A DNA stretch of 64,000 nucleotides from contig MSJH02000698.1 in NCBI GenBank assembly GCA_001931875.2, positions 620,001 through 684,000 on the forward strand, in the 5' to 3' direction. The first letter of the stretch is position 1; every line of letters starts with the position of its first letter. Shown here one piece after another: positions 45,802 to 57,629 of this stretch. The DNA is from Byssochlamys sp. IMV 00236 (taxonomy: Eukaryota > Ascomycota > Eurotiomycetes > Eurotiales > Thermoascaceae). Position numbers and translations under genes: made by a program. A model generated the notes under the pieces. It was not told the origin of the DNA. It saw only the letters and a list, made by a program, of their open reading frames with translations, and did not search any database.

Positions 45802-46823
45802 TTAGAGCTTCTGCATAGCAGCGATATCGGTGGACTGGACGTGGTCCTCGTCCTCCTCGATCTGCTGCTGGAGCTCATCAAGAGAGATCTTCTCGTCCTC
45901 GACGACCAGGTTGATCTGGAGCTTCTTGATACCGAAACCAACGGCAACGAACTTGGAGGCACCCCACACGAGACCGTCCTTCTCGATGGCACGGACGTTG
46001 GCCTCCATCTCCTCAAGGTTGGTCTCGTCGTCTATAAGAAGATGTTAGTCACCTGCGTATATTTCGCGTTTTAGGTAATGGATTATCACGTACCCCAGGG
46101 CTTCACCTCCAGGGTGACAATGGACTTAGCGGCAACCTTGGGCTTAGCCTCCTTCTTCTTCTTGTACTCAGCAAGACGAGCTTCACGCTCCTTGACAACC
46201 TCGGGGTCCTCCTCCTCGGAGTCACTGCCGAAAAGGTCCTCATCGTCGGAACCCTCTTCAGGCTTGTCCTTAGGGTTGACGGGCAGCTCAGTCGTCTCCG
46301 GGCCGTAAGCAGTGTAGGCCTTGGAGGGGTCACCGGGCAGAGTGGAGAACTCGGGCTCGTACGAAGCAATGTGCTTGTACCAGCGAGCGACGTGAGGGTA
46401 CTTCTCGGCGTCAGGGGCGCTCGAGATGGCCTTGAAGGTCACCACATCGGCCTGAGAAGGGGCATGGCTAGCATCAGATTAGTCGCTACTCCTTTGGTGC
46501 ATGTAGGCTTTTGTAAACAGTAAAGAGTAGCAATAGCAGAGTCAGAGACGCGATTACTCGCATTGGGTGTAGTCATGCAGCGGTGTCTTAAGCCGCCTCC
46601 TAAACACGGACCAATTTGTTCTCATCATAAAAAGCAGGAAAGAGATACAAATAACTATGGATAAACAGAAGAATGCACGAACTTACCCAACGATGTAGGT
46701 CCTGGTGGCCAGGTACTTGTCGGCAACTGTAGATGAGGGGTCAGTCTCCCACGTCGCAAGATCCTGCGAGACTCAGGGCTTACCGGTGAGACCGGCGTCG
46801 GAGACAAGGTCGGTGAAACCCAT
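45802..46823 (-). CDS. efb1: Translation elongation factor 1-beta (eEF1B alpha)
   Basis: Four exons: 46823-46784, 46726-46687, 46467-46094 and 46031-45802, giving 227 residues. It is the guanine-nucleotide exchange factor that reloads eEF1A with GTP during elongation. The N-terminal part is a small GST-like helical region ([13 protein letters not shown], then [15 protein letters not shown]). A Glu/Asp-rich linker with [17 protein letters not shown] follows, then the CAR region ([13 protein letters not shown]). The C-terminal exchange domain has [16 protein letters not shown] and [21 protein letters not shown], ending in [11 protein letters not shown]. The two very short 40 nt exons at the start are typical of fungal EF-1beta genes. 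It is divergent from HSP78 across about 400 bases. Confidence 0.95.
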
Positions 46824-47069
46824 GATGAATGAGAAATGAAGTGGTTGGGAAGGAGAAGATAAATAAAAAGAAAGGAGGAGGAGCGGTGTGGGAGACAGGG
46901 GGCTGGAAGTTTTTCAAGGAGTCCCAAAATTTGGGTTGTGAGTTTTTTTTTCTCAGAGCGGAGGCTATGGAGGGGCAATCACGTGACTTCGGCGGGTTAG
47001 CGTAACCAGACTAGTTAGTCTAGGCTGGGCAAAGCTGAGCTTCCCAATAATCCGCCACTCGCGATCTTG

Positions 47070-47102
47070 GAAGCTTTGGGAGCTTTCCAGAACGGTCCGG
47101 AG
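47070..47102 (+). promoter_or_regulatory. Heat-shock element array upstream of HSP78
   Basis: Triplets at strict 5-base spacing read GAA (47070), TTT (47075), GAG (47080), TTC (47085), GAA (47090), GTC (47095) and GAG (47100). They alternate GAA-like and TTC-like units, as in binding sites for the heat-shock factor Hsf1. The centre TTCcaGAA (47085-47092) is a perfect inverted pair; the outer units have one mismatch each. It lies 126-158 bases before the HSP78 ATG and just upstream of its TATA box. Confidence 0.7.
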
Positions 47103-47125
47103 CTACGGGAGCTTGACACCACTGC

Positions 47126-47132
47126 TATATAA
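47126..47132 (+). promoter_or_regulatory. TATA box of HSP78
   Basis: TATATAA about 96 bases before the chosen ATG and 24 bases after the heat-shock-element array, a position fitting an inducible core promoter. Confidence 0.6.
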
Positions 47133-47227
47133 TCTTCCCCGGATGATGCGTGTTTCATATTCTAGCTTCCTATAATCCCATTGCAATACTGTCTCAGAGA
47201 TTGCGATCACAGAAGCGAACTACGACC

Positions 47228-49612
47228 ATGGCTTCGAGATTACAGCTTGGTCGGGGCCGTCTCATCCGGCCATCGACTGTAGCGTCACCGAGTCGACTAT
47301 CTATCACGCAGAGACCTCGTTTCCCAGCAGCCCTTGCGTCTCGACTTCTTCCGTACCAAAGAACAGTTCTTCCGTCGGTATCGTCTGTCCGCCACTATGC
47401 AAATGGCAGACCGCATCCTCCAGGAGGTACCCATCGGATGAACATGTCCGGAGAGCAGGAGAAACCGGCGTTGGAGCAATATGGCGTGGACCTCACAGCG
47501 AAGGCCAAAGCGGGCAAACTCGATCCCGTCATTGGAAGAGACGCAGAGATTCATCGAACAATTCAAGTCCTGTCGCGACGAACGAAGAATAATCCCGTCT
47601 TGATCGGTGCTGCCGGTACCGGTAAAACGGCTATCCTGGAAGGATTGGCGCAGCGAATTGTACAAGGGGATGTCCCCGAGAGTATCAAGAACAAGCGTGT
47701 TGTCGCATTAGACTTGGGTTCACTCATCGCGGGTGCGAAATTCAGAGGAGATTTCGAGGAGCGTTTAAAGGCAGTGTTGAAGGAGGTTGAAGATGCCCAA
47801 GGCGGCGTTATTCTCTTCATCGATGAGCTTCATACTCTTCTTGGATTGGGGAAGGCAGAAGGCAGCATCGATGCTAGCAACCTGCTGAAGCCGGCTCTGT
47901 CGAGAGGAGAGCTTCAATGCTGTGGTGCCACGACCTTGAATGAATATCGACTGATCGAAAAGGATGTTGCTCTGGCCCGCCGATTCCAACCCATCCAAGT
48001 CGGCGAACCGTCTGTCGCAGCAACGATTTCCATCCTGCGAGGTATCAAGAACAAGTATGAAGTCCATCATGGAGTGAGAATCACCGACGCAGCGCTCGTA
48101 GCTGCAGCGACGTACAGTAACCGTTATATCACCGATCGTTTCTTGCCAGATAAAGCTATCGACCTAGTCGACGAGGCTGCTTCAGCCCTCCGTTTGCAAC
48201 AGGAATCGAAACCAGATGCGATCCAGGAACTGGACCGTGAGATCACAACCATTCAGATCGAGCTGGAGTCACTTCGCAAAGAAACAGATGTTACCAGCAG
48301 GGAGCGCAGAGAGAAGTTGCAGGAGGCATTGAAGCAGAAGCAAGAAGAGGTCGGGAAATTGATGGAGGTCTGGAACAAAGAGAAAGCGGAGATTGAAGAA
48401 ATCAAACGGACGAAGGAGGAGCTCGAGAGAGCCAGATTCGAACTAGAGCAAGCCCAGAGAGAAGGCAACTTTGCCAAGGCAGGAGAGCTGCGGTACTCTA
48501 CAATTCCAAGCCTAGAAAAGAAGCTGCCGCAAGAGGGCTCTGAAGTTCAGACCACCACTGATGGAAGCCAAACACTTATCCATGATTCGGTCACCCCTGA
48601 CGACATCGCCGCCGTCGTGTCTCGCACCACCGGCATCCCCGTCAACAAGCTGATGGCTGGTGAGGTTGAGAAATTGATCCACATGGAGGATACATTGAGA
48701 CAGTCTATTCGCGGCCAAGACGAGGCTCTTTCTGCTGTCGCTAATGCTGTGCGCATGCAGAGGGCTGGTCTCAGCGGCGAGAACAAGCCTCTCGCGTCAT
48801 TCATGTTCCTTGGCCCGACTGGAGTTGGAAAGACGGAGCTTTGCAAAAAGATGGCTGGTTTCCTCTTTTCGACAGAGTCAGCAGTTCTGAGATTCGATAT
48901 GAGCGAGTTCCAGGAGAAGCATACCGTTAGTCGTTTGATCGGGTCGCCAGCAGGTTATGTAGGCTACGACGATGCTGGTCAGCTTACGGAAGCGGTGCGA
49001 CGCAAACCCTATGCTGTGCTCCTTTTCGATGAATTCGAGAAGGCTCATCGTGACATTTCTGCGCTCCTCCTGCAGGTCCTCGACGAAGGATTCCTCACAG
49101 ATGCCCAGGGACATAAGGTGGATTTCCGAAACACCATTATTGTCTTGACCTCTAACCTGGGGGCCGATATCCTCGTTGGTGCCGATCCGTTGCACTCTTA
49201 CAAGGACTCGGACTCCGGCGAAGTCTCACCTGAGATCAAGAAGGCCGTGATGGATGTAGTGCAGGCATCCTATCCTCCAGAGTTCCTCAATCGTATCGAT
49301 GAGTTTATCGTCTTCAAGAGACTTTCTAAGGATGCACTGAGGGACATCGTCGATATCAGACTAAAGGAGCTTCAGTCTCGGCTTGACGACCGACGGATGA
49401 CACTGAAGGTTGACGACGAGATCAAGGATTGGCTTTGCGAGAAAGGGTACGATCCCAAATATGGTGCTCGTCCGCTTAACCGCCTTATTGCAAAGGAGAT
49501 TGGAAACAGACTGGCCGACAAGATCATCCGGGGAGAGGTGGTCTCTGGGCAGACTGCCCATGTCACTTTCAACACTGATAAGTCAGGGCTGGAGGTCACA
49601 GCAGAAGCATAA
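47228..49612 (+). CDS. hsp78: Mitochondrial disaggregase HSP78 (ClpB family)
   Basis: Single exon, 794 residues from the ATG at 47228 (context ACCATGG); open sequence further upstream has no ATG. The first 60 residues are Arg/Ser-rich with almost no acids ([19 protein letters not shown]), a mitochondrial presequence. It is an AAA+ chaperone that resolubilises aggregated matrix proteins together with mitochondrial Hsp70. As in yeast Hsp78, the ClpB N-domain is missing and the protein goes straight into AAA-1 ([21 protein letters not shown]). Walker A1 GAAGTGKT starts at 127, with Walker [15 protein letters not shown] middle-domain coiled coil spans about 350-430. AAA-2 has Walker A2 GPTGVGKT from 529, ending in [21 protein letters not shown]. 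The upstream heat-shock elements indicate stress induction. Confidence 0.96.
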   Translation: MASRLQLGRGRLIRPSTVASPSRLSITQRPRFPAALASRLLPYQRTVLPSVSSVRHYANGRPHPPGGTHRMNMSGEQEKPALEQYGVDLTAKAKAGKLDPVIGRDAEIHRTIQVLSRRTKNNPVLIGAAGTGKTAILEGLAQRIVQGDVPESIKNKRVVALDLGSLIAGAKFRGDFEERLKAVLKEVEDAQGGVILFIDELHTLLGLGKAEGSIDASNLLKPALSRGELQCCGATTLNEYRLIEKDVALARRFQPIQVGEPSVAATISILRGIKNKYEVHHGVRITDAALVAAATYSNRYITDRFLPDKAIDLVDEAASALRLQQESKPDAIQELDREITTIQIELESLRKETDVTSRERREKLQEALKQKQEEVGKLMEVWNKEKAEIEEIKRTKEELERARFELEQAQREGNFAKAGELRYSTIPSLEKKLPQEGSEVQTTTDGSQTLIHDSVTPDDIAAVVSRTTGIPVNKLMAGEVEKLIHMEDTLRQSIRGQDEALSAVANAVRMQRAGLSGENKPLASFMFLGPTGVGKTELCKKMAGFLFSTESAVLRFDMSEFQEKHTVSRLIGSPAGYVGYDDAGQLTEAVRRKPYAVLLFDEFEKAHRDISALLLQVLDEGFLTDAQGHKVDFRNTIIVLTSNLGADILVGADPLHSYKDSDSGEVSPEIKKAVMDVVQASYPPEFLNRIDEFIVFKRLSKDALRDIVDIRLKELQSRLDDRRMTLKVDDEIKDWLCEKGYDPKYGARPLNRLIAKEIGNRLADKIIRGEVVSGQTAHVTFNTDKSGLEVTAEA

Positions 49613-50032
49613 GAAATAGCTATTGGTGATCATCTAGGAGTGCATCATCTTGTTTCATTTGATTAGCAAGCATTGGCGCATGTGTCTAGGTCATGGGCAT
49701 TTCTGGTGGCATTATATCGTTGGAAATACGGCACTGTATAATGTAGACTTAATGATCTGATGAAATAATGTATTATATAGCATCTTCTCTCAATATGACT
49801 CCTTTAATATATGATCGAAGCATCCACCTCCTCAATCGTTGGTTACATATGTGCGAGTATGTTCCATTCGTTTCAAAGTCTAGCTTTCTCGGTGGCCGCA
49901 TGTTTCTGTCTCGGTGGTAGTCTCGTGACGGCTCTATGAGGTTAATGCCGTTGACTGAAGAGTCTCACGCAGCATGTTGTCTTCAATTTATTACTCCATA
50001 GTCCATCAAGGTTTCAATATCATTCATCCGTC
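49613..50032. other. Intergenic region between HSP78 and MSH5
   Basis: HSP78 3' UTR and MSH5 promoter. No TATA box or other feature was recognised in front of MSH5. Confidence 0.6.
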
Positions 50033-53000
50033 ATGGCATTCTCCAGGCCAAAGAGGAAGCGTAATTCTGCATTTTGTTCCCCCCATACTGCCCCTACTCC
50101 AAGGGTCTCACGGCCAAGGTCGAATATAGTAGCTGGTCCCCAGACCCATTCAACGGGACTGCGGTCAAGAACTACAACTGACGTTGATGATGATGAACGA
50201 GCTCGAGAAGATGCAGAACAGGAGTTCGATGAAGATCTCGATAGAGTGGTGATGGCGGTTGACATCAGAGACAACGGAACGGTGGGCTGCTGCTACTATG
50301 TTGCGAGAGAGGAGAAGATTTACCTCTTCTCAGATGCGCACGTCGCAGATATGACAATTATTGAGACTAGTCTGTATTGCTCCGCATTCTCATTGATGCA
50401 TCTGCTAACTTGCTTCTGTTTCCAAAGTAAAACTCGAGGTGAAACCGACCGTTTTGCTGGCTAGCACTCGTGCTGATCAGCTTGTCAATGAGAGACAAGG
50501 AGGTAACTCTGATCGAGAAAATAGTGAGATTTGGCCTCTCTATTATTCTGATCCGATGTTCTTCTAATCAACCCTAGCAGCTCAATTCAACTATCCTTGG
50601 CAAGTTGATATTCGTCCTTCACCAGAATTCAATTACACAAATGCCAGGATAAAGTTGGCTGCCCTAGAAACTTTACTTGAAAAAGATGAATCTATTCGGT
50701 TTTTAGTACCTGGAGACGGTCTATCCTATGATGATCAGGTCGATGCAGACGAAGTGGGTTTTACGGCACAAGAAGGGAAGCTCCTGCGCCTGACTGGTTG
50801 CATCGATTTGGAGAACACTATCTCTGTGGGCTGTGCCGGTGCTGTCCTCACTTATCTCCAGCGAAGAAAAGCTACCGAATACCTGCCCAGTGACCCAGAA
50901 GTCAATCGACTTAGTGTACGCTCAATCGAGATGTTTACATTGAAAGGCACGATGTAAGCATTCTTTCCGACTAACCGTTCAGTGGGATGTAGCATTGCTG
51001 AATCACACAGGTTCATCAATATAGATACACTTTCATCGCTGCAGATTCTGCAATCAGAGTCTCACCCAAACGCCTTCAACCAAGGCCCAGGGAGGACGTC
51101 GTCTGGCTCGAAAGAAGGTCTTTCCATCTACGGCTTGTTTCATCATCTGGCTCGCACTCCCCAAGGAAAAGCTCGGCTTAGACAGCTTTTCCTGCGTCCT
51201 AGCATTGATTTGGATACTATCAATTCAAGGCATAGATTTATTACGGTATCTGTCAGACCAGATAATTCACCTGCGTTGGAGAAGATGGTATCTGCTTTGA
51301 AGAAAATCAAGAACCTTCATCCTGTGATGATCAACCTTCGCAAAGGGGTTAGTGTAGGCGGCGGAAAAGTTACGGGCTTCAAGACGACTGTCTGGGCAAC
51401 GCTACTTGCTGTAAGTCAGCAGAATACAGAGTAGTGGAAAGGTACCTAGCTAATAAGTTAGTTTGCCTTCTACGGCATCGATATTCAAGAGGCATTACGT
51501 GAGATTATCGGAGGGGAGTCGCTTGCCTTGAGGACGAAGGCAAGACGACAAATAAAGTGACTTACCTGCAGGGGACTAACGAGTAGAAGGCACTAGAAAT
51601 ACTCAATGCAGCCGAACTCCGCAAAGTGGGAAGGATCATACATGGAATTGTCTGTAGTCTCATGAATGGTTTCAAGCTTGAGACTAACAGGATTAGGTTG
51701 ATATTGATAGCTCCGAGGAGCAACACCGTACGGTCGTGAAACCGGGAATTGATCGAGAACTAGATACACTAAAAGACAGATATAACGGATTAGACAGCCT
51801 ATTGAAACAGGTCGCCATAGATGTTGCCATGACTGTACCGGAGGAGCTGGATATTGACGTGAATGTGATATACTTCCCTCAACTTGGCTTCAATATCGCT
51901 ATACCTCTCACGGAAGACGGAATAGCAAGTTATAATGGAGATGAGGAAGAGTGGGAGCAGATGTTTGTTACTGAAAATAGGGCATACTTCAAAGACTTTC
52001 GGATGAGAGAAATGGACGCTAAATTAGGGGATATATATGGTCTTATATGTGGTAAGTTGCCTCAGTCATATATACCTTCCTTCGGCGAAGTTTAACTAGT
52101 TCGCAGAAAAAGAGATCGAGATCGTGTACGAGCTTGCCCAGAAGGTCTTACATTTCGAACAAGCTCTACTGAAAGCATCGGATATCTGTGGTGAACTGGA
52201 TAGGTGAGCGAATTTCCTGAAATGACTGATCCCCAAAGTTGATTCTTCTTCAGTCTTCTTGCAATGGCGCAAGGAGCTATCCTATATAAGCTGGTTTGTC
52301 CACGTATGAGAAATGAAAACGTTATCAAGGTCAAAGGAGGCCGGTAAATTCCCATGTGATACGATGATGTCTATCGAATACTCACCCCTGCAAGCCATCT
52401 TCTTCAAGAGCTTACTGTCCCATCATACGTCCCAAACGATACGTTCATTTTAGGCGGTAGTGGAAACAATGAATTATCGGAAATTAATGCACCGTCATTG
52501 GAAGCTACCCATTCTCGAGAAGTCTATCAGGGTCCAAGCATGCTATTGTTGACGGGTCCAAATTACTCGGGCAAGAGTGTCTACATGAAGCAGGTATGGT
52601 CGGCAAGGATAATCCAAATTACAGCTGCTAAACTACTATCAAGGTGGCTCTGATTGTATACCTAGCCCACATAGGCAGGTGAGTGAATTTGGAAGCTCGT
52701 CTGCTGCCCGACTCAGTATTGTACAGCATCACTAAGAATATAGCTTCGTTCCCGCTGAGAGCGCAGAAATTGGTATCACAGACAAGATATTGACGAGAGT
52801 TACCACTCGAGAAACGGTCTCTAAGGTAAGCGTGCTGGTTGCTCGAACAAGTTACCCTATGAGGTCACGTATTGAATTACGCTCTATAGGGTCAGAGCGC
52901 CTTTATGATCGATCTGCAGCAGATGTCTCTAGCTTTGAAGATGGCGACGAACCGAAGTCTACTAATCATAGATGAATTCGGGAAGGGAACTGATTGGAGT

Positions 53001-53782
53001 GGTTCGTATACTGGAAAAGTATACCCCGTCTTAACATTTGAATTTTCTGATCTTGCTTTTCTAGATGGAGCAGGACTTGTTTGTGGTGTTCTAGAATACC
53101 TTCTAGATCTAAACGACAACAGGCCCAAGGTCTTAGCAGCAACGCATTTCCACGAAATATTTGAGAATAGACTTCTCGTAGCGCGACCTGAGCTACAATT
53201 CGGTCATATGGAGGTCCAAATTGACGAAAGGAGAAAGCGATATGGAAATCAGATCACATATCTTTATAAGTTCGAAATATCTCTATCTCCTGGCCGCACA
53301 AATAATCACCAGTCGAACTAACATGCATCAAGCTTCGTCCTAGGAAGGAGCAGCGAGAGCTTCGGTACAATGTATGCTCCAGCTATATCGGCTTTATAAT
53401 CTCCGGTATAGACTAACCAGTAGTCCAGCTGCGCTGCAATGAACGGAATCCCTCCAGCAATCGTCGACAGAGCCAACGAGATCGCCGCTCTGTCCGCTCG
53501 TGGTGAGAATCTAGTAGCTGTCTGCGCGAAAATGTCTGCTGAAGAGACCGCTGCTCTCGAAGAAGCGGTATGTATAGAACTCCCTACTGAAGTGAAAAGG
53601 CAGTCAGGTGCTCATATCGGCATTGCCGTCTTTACATGTAGGAAGTCATCGCCAGAAACTTTGTGCAGATGTCCTTCTCAAGTGAGAATGAGCGGTCTTC
53701 TGGAAGTGCAAGGGCTAGGGACCTTCTTGATGCTCTTCTAGAAAGAGCAGGCAGAAACAGAAGCGAAGTCTGATTATCAATG
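50033..53782 (+). CDS. msh5: Meiotic MutS homologue MSH5
   Basis: I resolve 17 exons: 50033-50369, 50428-50502, 50578 (or 50581)-50953, 51011-51410, 51462-51539, 51590-51649, 51697-52051, 52107-52203, 52254-52343, 52395-52593, 52644-52678, 52744-52825, 52890-53001, 53065-53269, 53333-53371, 53429-53567 and 53642-53782. All junctions keep frame, giving about 939 residues (yeast Msh5 is 901). With Msh4 it forms a clamp that stabilises crossover intermediates in meiosis. Visible parts are VVMAVDIRDNGTVGCCYY, the lever region (IYGLFHHLARTPQGKARLRQLFLRP), DIDSSEEQHRTVVKPGID, GGRHLLQELTVPSY, Walker A GPNYSGKSVYMKQ, Walker B LLIIDEFGKGTD, and a C-terminal SFGTICAAMNGIPPAIVDRA. Introns 1 and 6 use GTCTGT, and intron 5 appears to be GC-AG. 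Confidence 0.9.
51540..51589 (+). other. Probable GC-AG intron in MSH5
   Basis: The exon ends ACG AAG and the intron starts GCAAGA. A GT donor that keeps frame is not available here, and reading through hits TGA. GGACTAACGAG supplies the branch site 7-10 bases before the acceptor (TAG at 51586 or AAG at 51589; both keep frame and differ by one Lys). Confidence 0.6.
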
Positions 53783-54096
53783 AACGAAATGGTGGTCTTT
53801 ACGAATTATGAGTGCAGAGGCGACTATCCATTATTCCATTTACAAGGCAGTGATTACAGACATTCTGAGATATAGTTTAGCTGAAAAACTTATGCAATGA
53901 GAATGAAAGCCCGAGGGACTTCAAATAATAAGTAACGCGGGCAACATTGATCAATTCGATCGGTATCTTGAAACTATGTACGAGATGAATGTACAGTTGA
54001 AAAAAAAAGACAACTCCTACTTTTTATGACCCCACAGAAGAACGCCCCAGAAATGGATAATACCACAAGGGGAAGAAACTAGCCAAATAATGTCTT
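53783..54096. other. Convergent 3' flanks of MSH5 and SAS10
   Basis: AT-rich 3' UTR sequence of two converging genes, with an A run at about 54000. No other feature. Confidence 0.6.
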
Positions 54097-56105
54097 CTAA
54101 AGCTTGACACTCTTGACCAGATTCTTCTTGATACCCGTGAGTTCACCAGCGTATCCACCACGGCCTTCCCCGCCTTTGTAGACCTGGCGAACACTACCCA
54201 GCTTCTTCTGCTTCTGTTCGTACTTCTTCCTCTTCTTGACACGCGGGTTGCGGACGTCTTTGTTCCGCTTAGGTGCCAGACCCTTGTTCTTCTCGATCTG
54301 GTAGGTGATAGCACGTTTGCCGTCGGGGCCAATTTCCTCCTGGATCTCAACATGACCTCCCTCGCGAGCTGCCTGAGCATAGGCTTCTGCGCGAGCCTTC
54401 TTATCTGCCTTGCGCTGTTTAGACTTGGAGGCGACCATGTCGTAATACTCGTCCTCATCCGTGCCGGCACCTTCGCCTCTGAGTTCACCAGCTGTACGAT
54501 GATCTTCGTCGTCGCTGTCAACGCCAAGCTCATCCGCCTGTTGTCGACCACGCTTCTCGGCCTGTGCGTTCAGTCGAGCCTGGCGGTCCTTCAAACGCTC
54601 ACGGTAAGGTAGGTCTGCATCTCCACCAGCGTCCCGACCAGCAGCACCACGCTTGTTGGCCTTCTGTGCCAGTTGAGAGGTATAGAAACGAAGCGATCGT
54701 CGTTGCTTCGCCTTCTCTTCGGCTTCTCGTGCGGTAAGAGCATCTTCGTCGCCGAAATCGGAATCCTGGTCTCTGAAAATAACCTTGGCTTTCTTGACCT
54801 TGGGTTGCTTGCTCTTTTCCGCCAGCAAGCCAGATAGATCAGCCAGGCCAGCTTCGGTCTCTCGCAGTCTCTCAGCCCGGCGTGCCTCAGCTTCAGCCTT
54901 TGCAGCCTCAGCAGCGCGTTGTGCTTTGCTCAGTTTCTTTGACTTGGAAGGCTGCGCTTCCTTCGTCTTCTTCTCCACGGGCTCCGGTGTAGCTTCTTCC
55001 ATTTCAACATCGGATTCGTCCTCGTCGATACTGGCGCCGTCGGTGACGGTTGGTTCGCGCAAATCTTTGACAGATTCCCAAAGCTTTCGGAACTGAACCA
55101 ATGAACTCATCACAGAGTGGTCTCTCAGCTGTGCAGCTGGCAAGGCTGTAGGCTTCGTCTCTCCATTCTGCGCGGGTGATGTGAGTAGCACAAAGTATAG
55201 ACTAATCGTGCCAAGGTAGGCTGACAATGCACGGAGCTTCGTCACGGATACAGGAGTGGGCTGCGTAGGATCGAGAGGTTTGCCCGCTTCTGCTTCTTGG
55301 GCAGCTCGCTGTAGCTCCTTGTGCGTCGCCTGTAGGTCGGCAAAGTCTTTGGCCAAAGGCTCAAATTCGGGGTACCTCGACTTTAGGATCTTCAATTGCT
55401 CCTCTGGACTCATATCGTCTGTGACCTCGAGCTGGGGCAAAACCTCCATCACTTCCCCGGTGCCCTCGTCCCCTTCCTCCGGCTTTTCTGCATCGAGCCA
55501 TTCCGTCTCATCGAAGCCGAAATCTTCTTCCTTCATAGACTTTAGGTGCTTCTGCTGCAGCTTCTTGGCCTCTTCCTCCTCTTCCAAAGCATCTGCCTCA
55601 GTCTCGATATTGTCGGCATTATATAAGTCTTTCCTTGATGTTCCCCAAGCCGCGATACCCTCCTCTTCCTCTTCGTCATCGCCAGCTTTGGAAACTGGAC
55701 TAGACGAGTCGCGCAAATGTCGGGACTTCTTGGAATTTCGGCCATCGTCTTGTTCATAGTCTTCCTCGCTATCAATGTCGTCCTCATCGTCAAGTTCATC
55801 CTCGTCAACGGACTCGTAACCAAGAATTTCTTCATCGGAGGCTTCAAGTTTGTCATCTGCAATGTGATCAGTACATAAACAGCAAAAACATTTGAACTTT
55901 TTTACACACCTTTCTCCTGTAGCTTTCTTCGCCTTTTGGCCTCTGGTCCTTCTTCCAGCAGAATCTGATCCCGACCAGCTTGAAAATCATCCTCCGAGTC
56001 GTCGAACCTTTCTTCGAAGGCGAATTTCGAACGGTTCAGCGCCTCGCTTTCTTTCGCAGAGGGCTTGCCCGAACCGCGGCCACTGGCCTTTCTCTTCTTG
56101 GCCAT
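54097..56105 (-). CDS. sas10: SAS10/UTP3, small-subunit processome component
   Basis: Exons 56105-55910 and 55856-54097, with an intron GTGTGT...TTGCAG (phase 1), give 651 residues (yeast 610). Sas10/Utp3 is a nucleolar factor of the U3 processome needed for 18S rRNA maturation. The protein starts with a basic nuclear signal (MAKKRKASGRGSGKP) and a very acidic region (DEDELDDEDDIDSEEDYEQ). The conserved Sas10/Utp3/C1D domain follows (about 190-300, SRYPEFEPLAKDFADLQ, LSAYLGTISLYFVLLT). A charged helical middle comes next, and the diagnostic C-terminal Sas10 domain has KNKGLAPKRNKDVRNPRVKK, RKKYEQKQKKLGSVRQV and YAGELTGIKKNLVKSVKL. It is divergent from TSC10 across 322 bases. Confidence 0.93.
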
Positions 56106-56427
56106 TTTCGTCTGAAATTAAAGATTATGGCGGTGATGGCAGTCTTTGATCAGACAGCGTTCTTTTCCCGCTTTGAATATTTCGATAACCCGATGATAAA
56201 ATTTTGGGACGACTCTCACCGCCTTTAATGCGCTATTCCCAATGTGGGCTTCAATGCAACGCCGCCTCTTGTTCCTTCCAATAAGACGGCGAATCCAGAA
56301 TCTTGATCGGAAGCGCAGCTTTACTTAGGGTCCCGATGTTGATATCCTCAAGGCCATCGGTTTGTTCGTATTTTGTCTGCTGAGGTTTCTGTCGCTCTCT
56401 GCACGAATCGACGTCCATTCGTTTCCC
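56106..56427. promoter_or_regulatory. Shared SAS10 / TSC10 promoter
   Basis: The 322-base interval contains the starts of both divergent genes. No TATA box on either side was convincing, which fits constitutive housekeeping expression. Confidence 0.45.
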
Positions 56428-57629
56428 ATGTCTTATTCCGCAGTCGGCCTCGCAGTCTCTGTCCTTTTATGCGGCGTTATAACATACTCATTAGCCGGGA
56501 TGTTCGGGCTCGGTGCGAAGAATGAATTCGTCGTTGATGGCAGGGTACGTCTCTCATGTTCCATTCATTTCAGTGTTAACTATTCTGACTATTCTGCTAT
56601 GTGATCAGACTGCTGTCGTTACTGGAGGTTCCGATGGGATGGGAAGAGCGGTCGCTATTCAGCTTGCGCAGAAAGGAGCGAATGTTGTTATCGTGTCCCG
56701 GACCGTGAAGAAGCTCGAAAATGCCCTCGATAGTATAAAGGCATGTCAGTTGCCATCCATATAGCTAGCCTACTTGCTGACACGAACAGGCCGCAGCGTT
56801 GAATTCCGAGAAACAAAGATTCCACTTTATCAGCGCTGATCTCACAGACCCTGCGGAGGCTGAACGTATCATTAGCGAAGTGACAGAATGGAACGGTGGA
56901 GAGGCTCCAGATATCGTTTGGTGCTGTGCAGGTTACTGCCATCCAGGGTTCTTCATCGAGACTCCAATTCAGACCCTAAAGGACCAGATGGATACTATCT
57001 ATTGGACCGCCGCGTATACTGCACATGCGACTTTGAGGAAATGGCTCGCTCCAATTGCTCCGGATAACAAGGGAAATGCTCCTGATTCGTCATCTCGGCG
57101 GAGACATCTCATTTTCACCTCATCTGTTCTTGCGTTCGTTCCAGTCACCGGTTACGCTCCGTACTCGCCCGCGAAAGCGGCAATGCGCTCCTTATCGGAT
57201 ACTCTCTGTCAGGAAGTCGAGATGTACAATGGAGCACGTCGGAACTCGAACAACGCAGCTCCAGCTGTGGATGTGAAGATTCACACTGTTTTCCCTATGG
57301 GAATATCGAGTCCCGGATTCGAAAACGAGGAGAAGCTCAAACCGGAGCTCACCAAGAAACTGGAAGAAGCAGACAAGCCACAGACTCCGGAGGAGGTCGC
57401 CCGAATCTCGATCAAAGCCCTGGAACGAGGCGATTACTTGATCACAACTATGCTTGTTGGTCATCTGTTGAAGGGGACTAGTCTTGGACCCAGCCCGAGA
57501 AATAACATTCTGCTCGACACGATTACCAGCTGGGCTAGTAATCTTATTTTCCTCGGGGTTATCCCAGACCTCAGCAGGAAGACATGGAACTGGGGCAAGA
57601 AATATGGATTGCCGTCCTCCAGCTCGTGA
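56428..57629 (+). CDS. tsc10: 3-ketodihydrosphingosine reductase (TSC10/KSR)
   Basis: Three exons: 56428-56544, 56609-56744 (or -56740) and 56797 (or 56790)-57629, about 361 residues. This ER enzyme reduces 3-ketosphinganine to dihydrosphingosine with NADPH, the second step of sphingolipid synthesis. An N-terminal membrane segment ([21 protein letters not shown]) is followed by a short-chain dehydrogenase fold. That fold has the cofactor motif TGGSDGMG (44-51), DLTD, WCCAGY, catalytic Ser in IFTSSVLAF, and YSPAK with the Tyr-Lys pair. A C-terminal hydrophobic part ([11 protein letters not shown]) probably re-anchors it. The second intron can be spliced in two ways that both keep frame: GTCAGT...CCGCAG, or a GC-AG version AAG-GCATGT...AACAG; I prefer the GT form. 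The product is essential in yeast. Confidence 0.93.

Larger units (their letters stand above)
46824..47227. promoter_or_regulatory. Shared EF-1beta / HSP78 promoter
   Basis: The 404-base interval separates two divergent starts. The EF-1beta side carries a purine-rich leader on its coding strand. The HSP78 side holds a heat-shock-element array and a TATA box (listed separately). Confidence 0.6.

Noticed and set aside
47150..47227. Upstream extension of HSP78
   Set aside because: No ATG in the frame; the ATG at 47228 has a good context and starts a typical mitochondrial presequence.
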